Below the pieces are notes generated by a model. It searched no databases. It had not been told where the DNA came from and saw only the letters and a program-made list of their open reading frames with translations. The translations under genes and the position numbers were made by a program. A DNA stretch of 7,935 bases, taken from the NCBI GenBank assembly GCA_024762745.1, contig JANTGV010000040.1:1-7935 (forward strand), read 5' to 3'. Shown piece by piece: positions 5,913 through 7,935 of the stretch; positions within the stretch are counted from its first letter, which is position 1; each line of letters begins with the position of its first letter. Source of the stretch: Sulfurimonas sp. (GTDB lineage Bacteria > Campylobacterota > Campylobacteria > Campylobacterales > Sulfurimonadaceae).

Positions 5913-5952
5913 GTAAAGTTTACTCCTCTCCTACTTAATTAGATATTAGGAG
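5913..5952. promoter_or_regulatory. Two inverted repeats in the rbr/helicase divergent region, candidate operators
   Basis: In the 99 bases between the divergent genes there are two dyads: GTAAA-G-TTTAC at 5913-5923, perfect over 11 bases, and CTCCTA-(13 bases)-TAGGAG at 5928-5952. The first lies about 24 bases before the rbr ATG, where a repressor would block transcription. No confident -10 box for rbr was found, although TAATAT on the minus strand lies within the second dyad. The binding protein is unknown; a PerR or Fur family regulator would fit the gene content but is only inferred. Confidence 0.35.
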
Positions 5953-5977
5953 CTATGCTAAATTAGTTTCTTTAGGC

Positions 5978-5983
5978 TACAAT
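5978..5983 (+). promoter_or_regulatory. -10 box (TACAAT) of the helicase gene
   Basis: TACAAT matches the -10 consensus at five of six bases and ends 5 bases before the ATG at 5989. The predicted transcription start falls on or next to the start codon. No Shine-Dalgarno lies at a useful distance. Confidence 0.45.
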
Positions 5984-5988
5984 TTCAC

Positions 5989-7935
5989 ATGGCTAAAAAA
6001 AGTAAAAGAAATACAAAAATAAACCAGAGAATAAAAAAATATTTTGATGATGATCCTTTTGATGTAGGGGTTGAGAGAGTAAGTTCTGAGACCCTAAGTG
6101 AGCTTTTTCACACACTTGGCATTTATGACATAGAACACTCTAAAAAAGCACTCTTAAAAGCCGTGAGAATGCTTTGGAGTGAAGCAGATAGTGGTTTTCG
6201 CCAGGATATACTCAACTTTTTTGCAGCAGATGGCAGAGTCTATCCTTCAGACAAAGCTAAGAAGCCAAACCTTGATAGAGTAGAAAAAATAGACTCTATT
6301 ATAGAAGAGTTGGATGTTACTCAAGAGGAGGCAATCCTTTTATATGATGCTTTTAGCAGTGTACGAAGTAAAAAGATAACAATAGAGAAGATGGAGTCCA
6401 AGCTTCGTCATATAAGATATGAGATGAAACGTGAAAAGATTGAGAAGGCACTTGATGGCACTTTTGATATCGATGATACTCTAGAGTTTAATGCTTCTCT
6501 TCGCTACCAGATATTTGACCAACATTTCCATAAAATCTTAACATTGAACACTAAACCATATGACTATAAATATCTTGATGAGAGTAGTGTGGAAGAGATT
6601 GTCGAGAAAATCTCGCTTGATAAAGAGAATATAGTTGCATTGAAACAAAAAGAGATAGAAAAGTTCATAGGTGAGCTTAAAATCCCTCATGACTACCTCT
6701 CTAATAAAGAGATTGAAGCTGCACTCCGTGCATCTCCTCCAAAAACAAAGGTTGATTTTCCACTCTTAAAGGCATCAGTTTTAAAAAGTCTTATAGAGAC
6801 AAAACTTGATGTTGTTGAGTTGAGTATGCATGAAGAGGAGGTTTTGGTCAAGGTAGGAGAGAGTCTACTGCTTCCATATTCAGAGATAGAGCAGAAGTAT
6901 ACTTTAGAGTTGCATATAGAACTCAACTCCCTGCTTGAGACTATCTGGAACTCTGAACCTCTGGATTTTGACGAAGTTGTCAATACTGCAAAAGAGGAGC
7001 AGGAGAAGCACTTTTTAGAGGAGTTAAAGCTACTTGTTGATGATTGCGGCAAACACGCTCACCTTCTCCATTTTTCAGAGAAAGAACTGTACAACAGAGT
7101 TTATGAGTTTCTTTTAGAACTTCTCTCTAAATCACTTACCATTACCCCAAAGATAGTTAGAAAAACAACCCGTATCTTTATATATAACATTCACGAGCAA
7201 CTTATAAAAAAACAGCGTCAAGAGTTACTTGCACGAACAATTCGAGATTTCAAAAATCTTTTTCCCTTAGCAAGAGGAATGAGAAGAAAGCTCACACTCC
7301 ATATTGGTCCGACAAATAGTGGTAAGACATATCAAGCTATGCAGAAACTGCAAAACGCAGATACTGGTTACTATCTTGCACCACTGCGTTTACTCGCACT
7401 AGAGGGCTATGAGAGTTTAAAGGAGCAGGGAATAGAGAGCTCTTTAATTACAGGTGAAGAACAGATTTTAGATGAAGATGCGACTCATATCAGTTCCACA
7501 ATAGAGATGATGAATTATGAAGTGGATGTTGATGTCTGTGTGATAGATGAGGTACAGATGATAGATGACAGGGACCGTGGTTGGGCATGGGCAAATGCTA
7601 TCATAGGTGCACCTGCAAAAGAGATAGTAATGACAGGTTCCCCAAATGCAAAAGAGGCGATAATCGCTTTGGCAGAGTACCTCGGAGAAGAGCTGGAAAT
7701 TATAGAGTTTGAGAGAAAAAATCCTTTAACACTTTTAGATGCTCCAACAGATGTCAAGGATGTAACAGAAGGAACGGCTATCATTGCGTTTAGCAGAAAA
7801 GATGTTTTAAAACTGAAGCAGAATTTTTCTCGCTACTTTAGTGTAAGTGTTGTTTATGGAAATCTGTCTCCAGAGGTTAGAAGGGAGGAAGCAAGGCGTT
7901 TTAGAGCAAAAGAGACACAAATACTTATAGCGACC
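5989..7935 (+). CDS. SUV3-like DExH RNA helicase, C-terminus cut by window end
   Basis: ATP-dependent RNA helicase related to mitochondrial SUV3, which works in RNA turnover. The 649 residues visible are in one open frame that runs off the window. Helicase motifs: Walker A GPTNSGKT at 440-447, motif Ia near YLAPLRLLALEGYE, motif II DEVQ at 520-523, the SUV3 hallmark RGWAWANAIIGAPAKEI after it (GWAWA at 531-535), motif III TGSP at 549-552, motif IV IIAFSR at 598-603, and YGNLSPEVRREEARRF at 623-638 leading into RecA domain 2. The downstream arginine-finger motif and the SUV3 C-terminal domain lie beyond the edge. Residues 1-430 precede the helicase core: a lysine-rich start, then mostly charged, predicted helical sequence with no domain I recognise. 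The ATG is the first possible start after an in-frame TAA at 5959-5961. The -10 box ends only 5 bases before it. Confidence 0.9.
   Translation, partial: MAKKSKRNTKINQRIKKYFDDDPFDVGVERVSSETLSELFHTLGIYDIEHSKKALLKAVRMLWSEADSGFRQDILNFFAADGRVYPSDKAKKPNLDRVEKIDSIIEELDVTQEEAILLYDAFSSVRSKKITIEKMESKLRHIRYEMKREKIEKALDGTFDIDDTLEFNASLRYQIFDQHFHKILTLNTKPYDYKYLDESSVEEIVEKISLDKENIVALKQKEIEKFIGELKIPHDYLSNKEIEAALRASPPKTKVDFPLLKASVLKSLIETKLDVVELSMHEEEVLVKVGESLLLPYSEIEQKYTLELHIELNSLLETIWNSEPLDFDEVVNTAKEEQEKHFLEELKLLVDDCGKHAHLLHFSEKELYNRVYEFLLELLSKSLTITPKIVRKTTRIFIYNIHEQLIKKQRQELLARTIRDFKNLFPLARGMRRKLTLHIGPTNSGKTYQAMQKLQNADTGYYLAPLRLLALEGYESLKEQGIESSLITGEEQILDEDATHISSTIEMMNYEVDVDVCVIDEVQMIDDRDRGWAWANAIIGAPAKEIVMTGSPNAKEAIIALAEYLGEELEIIEFERKNPLTLLDAPTDVKDVTEGTAIIAFSRKDVLKLKQNFSRYFSVSVVYGNLSPEVRREEARRFRAKETQILIAT

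Noticed and set aside
6693..7052. 119-codon open frame on the minus strand, Ser-rich
   Set aside because: It is antisense to the helicase, and the Ser-rich low-complexity protein mirrors Glu/Leu-rich codons of the real frame.
7306..7329. Walker A motif as a possible ABC ATPase for the zinc transporter
   Set aside because: It is followed by DEVQ and the SUV3 GWAW signature, with no LSGGQ motif, so it belongs to the helicase.
7515..7784. 89-codon open frame on the minus strand
   Set aside because: It is antisense to the conserved helicase motifs II and III, whose frame is certain.
1..7935. CRISPR arrays, tRNA genes, insertion sequences, prophage or defence genes
   Set aside because: No regularly spaced repeats, cloverleaf sequences, transposases or terminal repeats were seen; the window looks like ordinary chromosome.

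Overview
The window reads as low-GC chromosomal DNA from a Campylobacterota-like bacterium, most likely a Sulfurimonas relative. This is inference from gene content, the AT-rich codon use and the extended -10 type promoter near 5132-5140; no marker gene is present to prove it. Coding is dense: no gap exceeds about 100 bases, and no tRNA, rRNA, CRISPR array or insertion sequence was seen.

Layout: (1) 30-953, plus strand: a complete serine-type glutaminase (glsA). (2) 5124 down to 950, minus strand: a five-gene cluster that looks like one zinc-acquisition operon. In transcription order it holds a small exported His/Cys protein, a His-rich outer-membrane barrel, a ZnuA-like metal-binding protein, a ZnuB-like permease and a second, unidentified outer-membrane barrel. 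The last gene meets glsA tail to tail with overlapping stop codons. The ATPase (ZnuC) needed by such a transporter is absent here. (3) 5889 down to 5182, minus strand: rubrerythrin followed by a Bfd-like [2Fe-2S] protein, a peroxide-defence and iron-sulfur electron-transfer pair. (4) 5989 to the window end, plus strand: a SUV3-like DExH RNA helicase, cut by the window edge, with a long N-terminal region of unknown function.

Functional reading: the five-gene cluster could carry zinc across both membranes, with two barrels in the outer membrane, a small thiol/imidazole protein and ZnuA in the periplasm, and ZnuB in the inner membrane working with an ATPase from elsewhere. The rubrerythrin/Bfd pair is a separate unit. 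It faces the helicase across a 99-base divergent region that contains two inverted repeats. Two genes, the first of the zinc cluster and the helicase, have -10 boxes so close to the start codon that their mRNAs may be leaderless.

The most interesting parts are the ATPase-less zinc cluster with its small His/Cys leader gene and two barrels, and the uncharacterised N-terminal half of the SUV3-like helicase.
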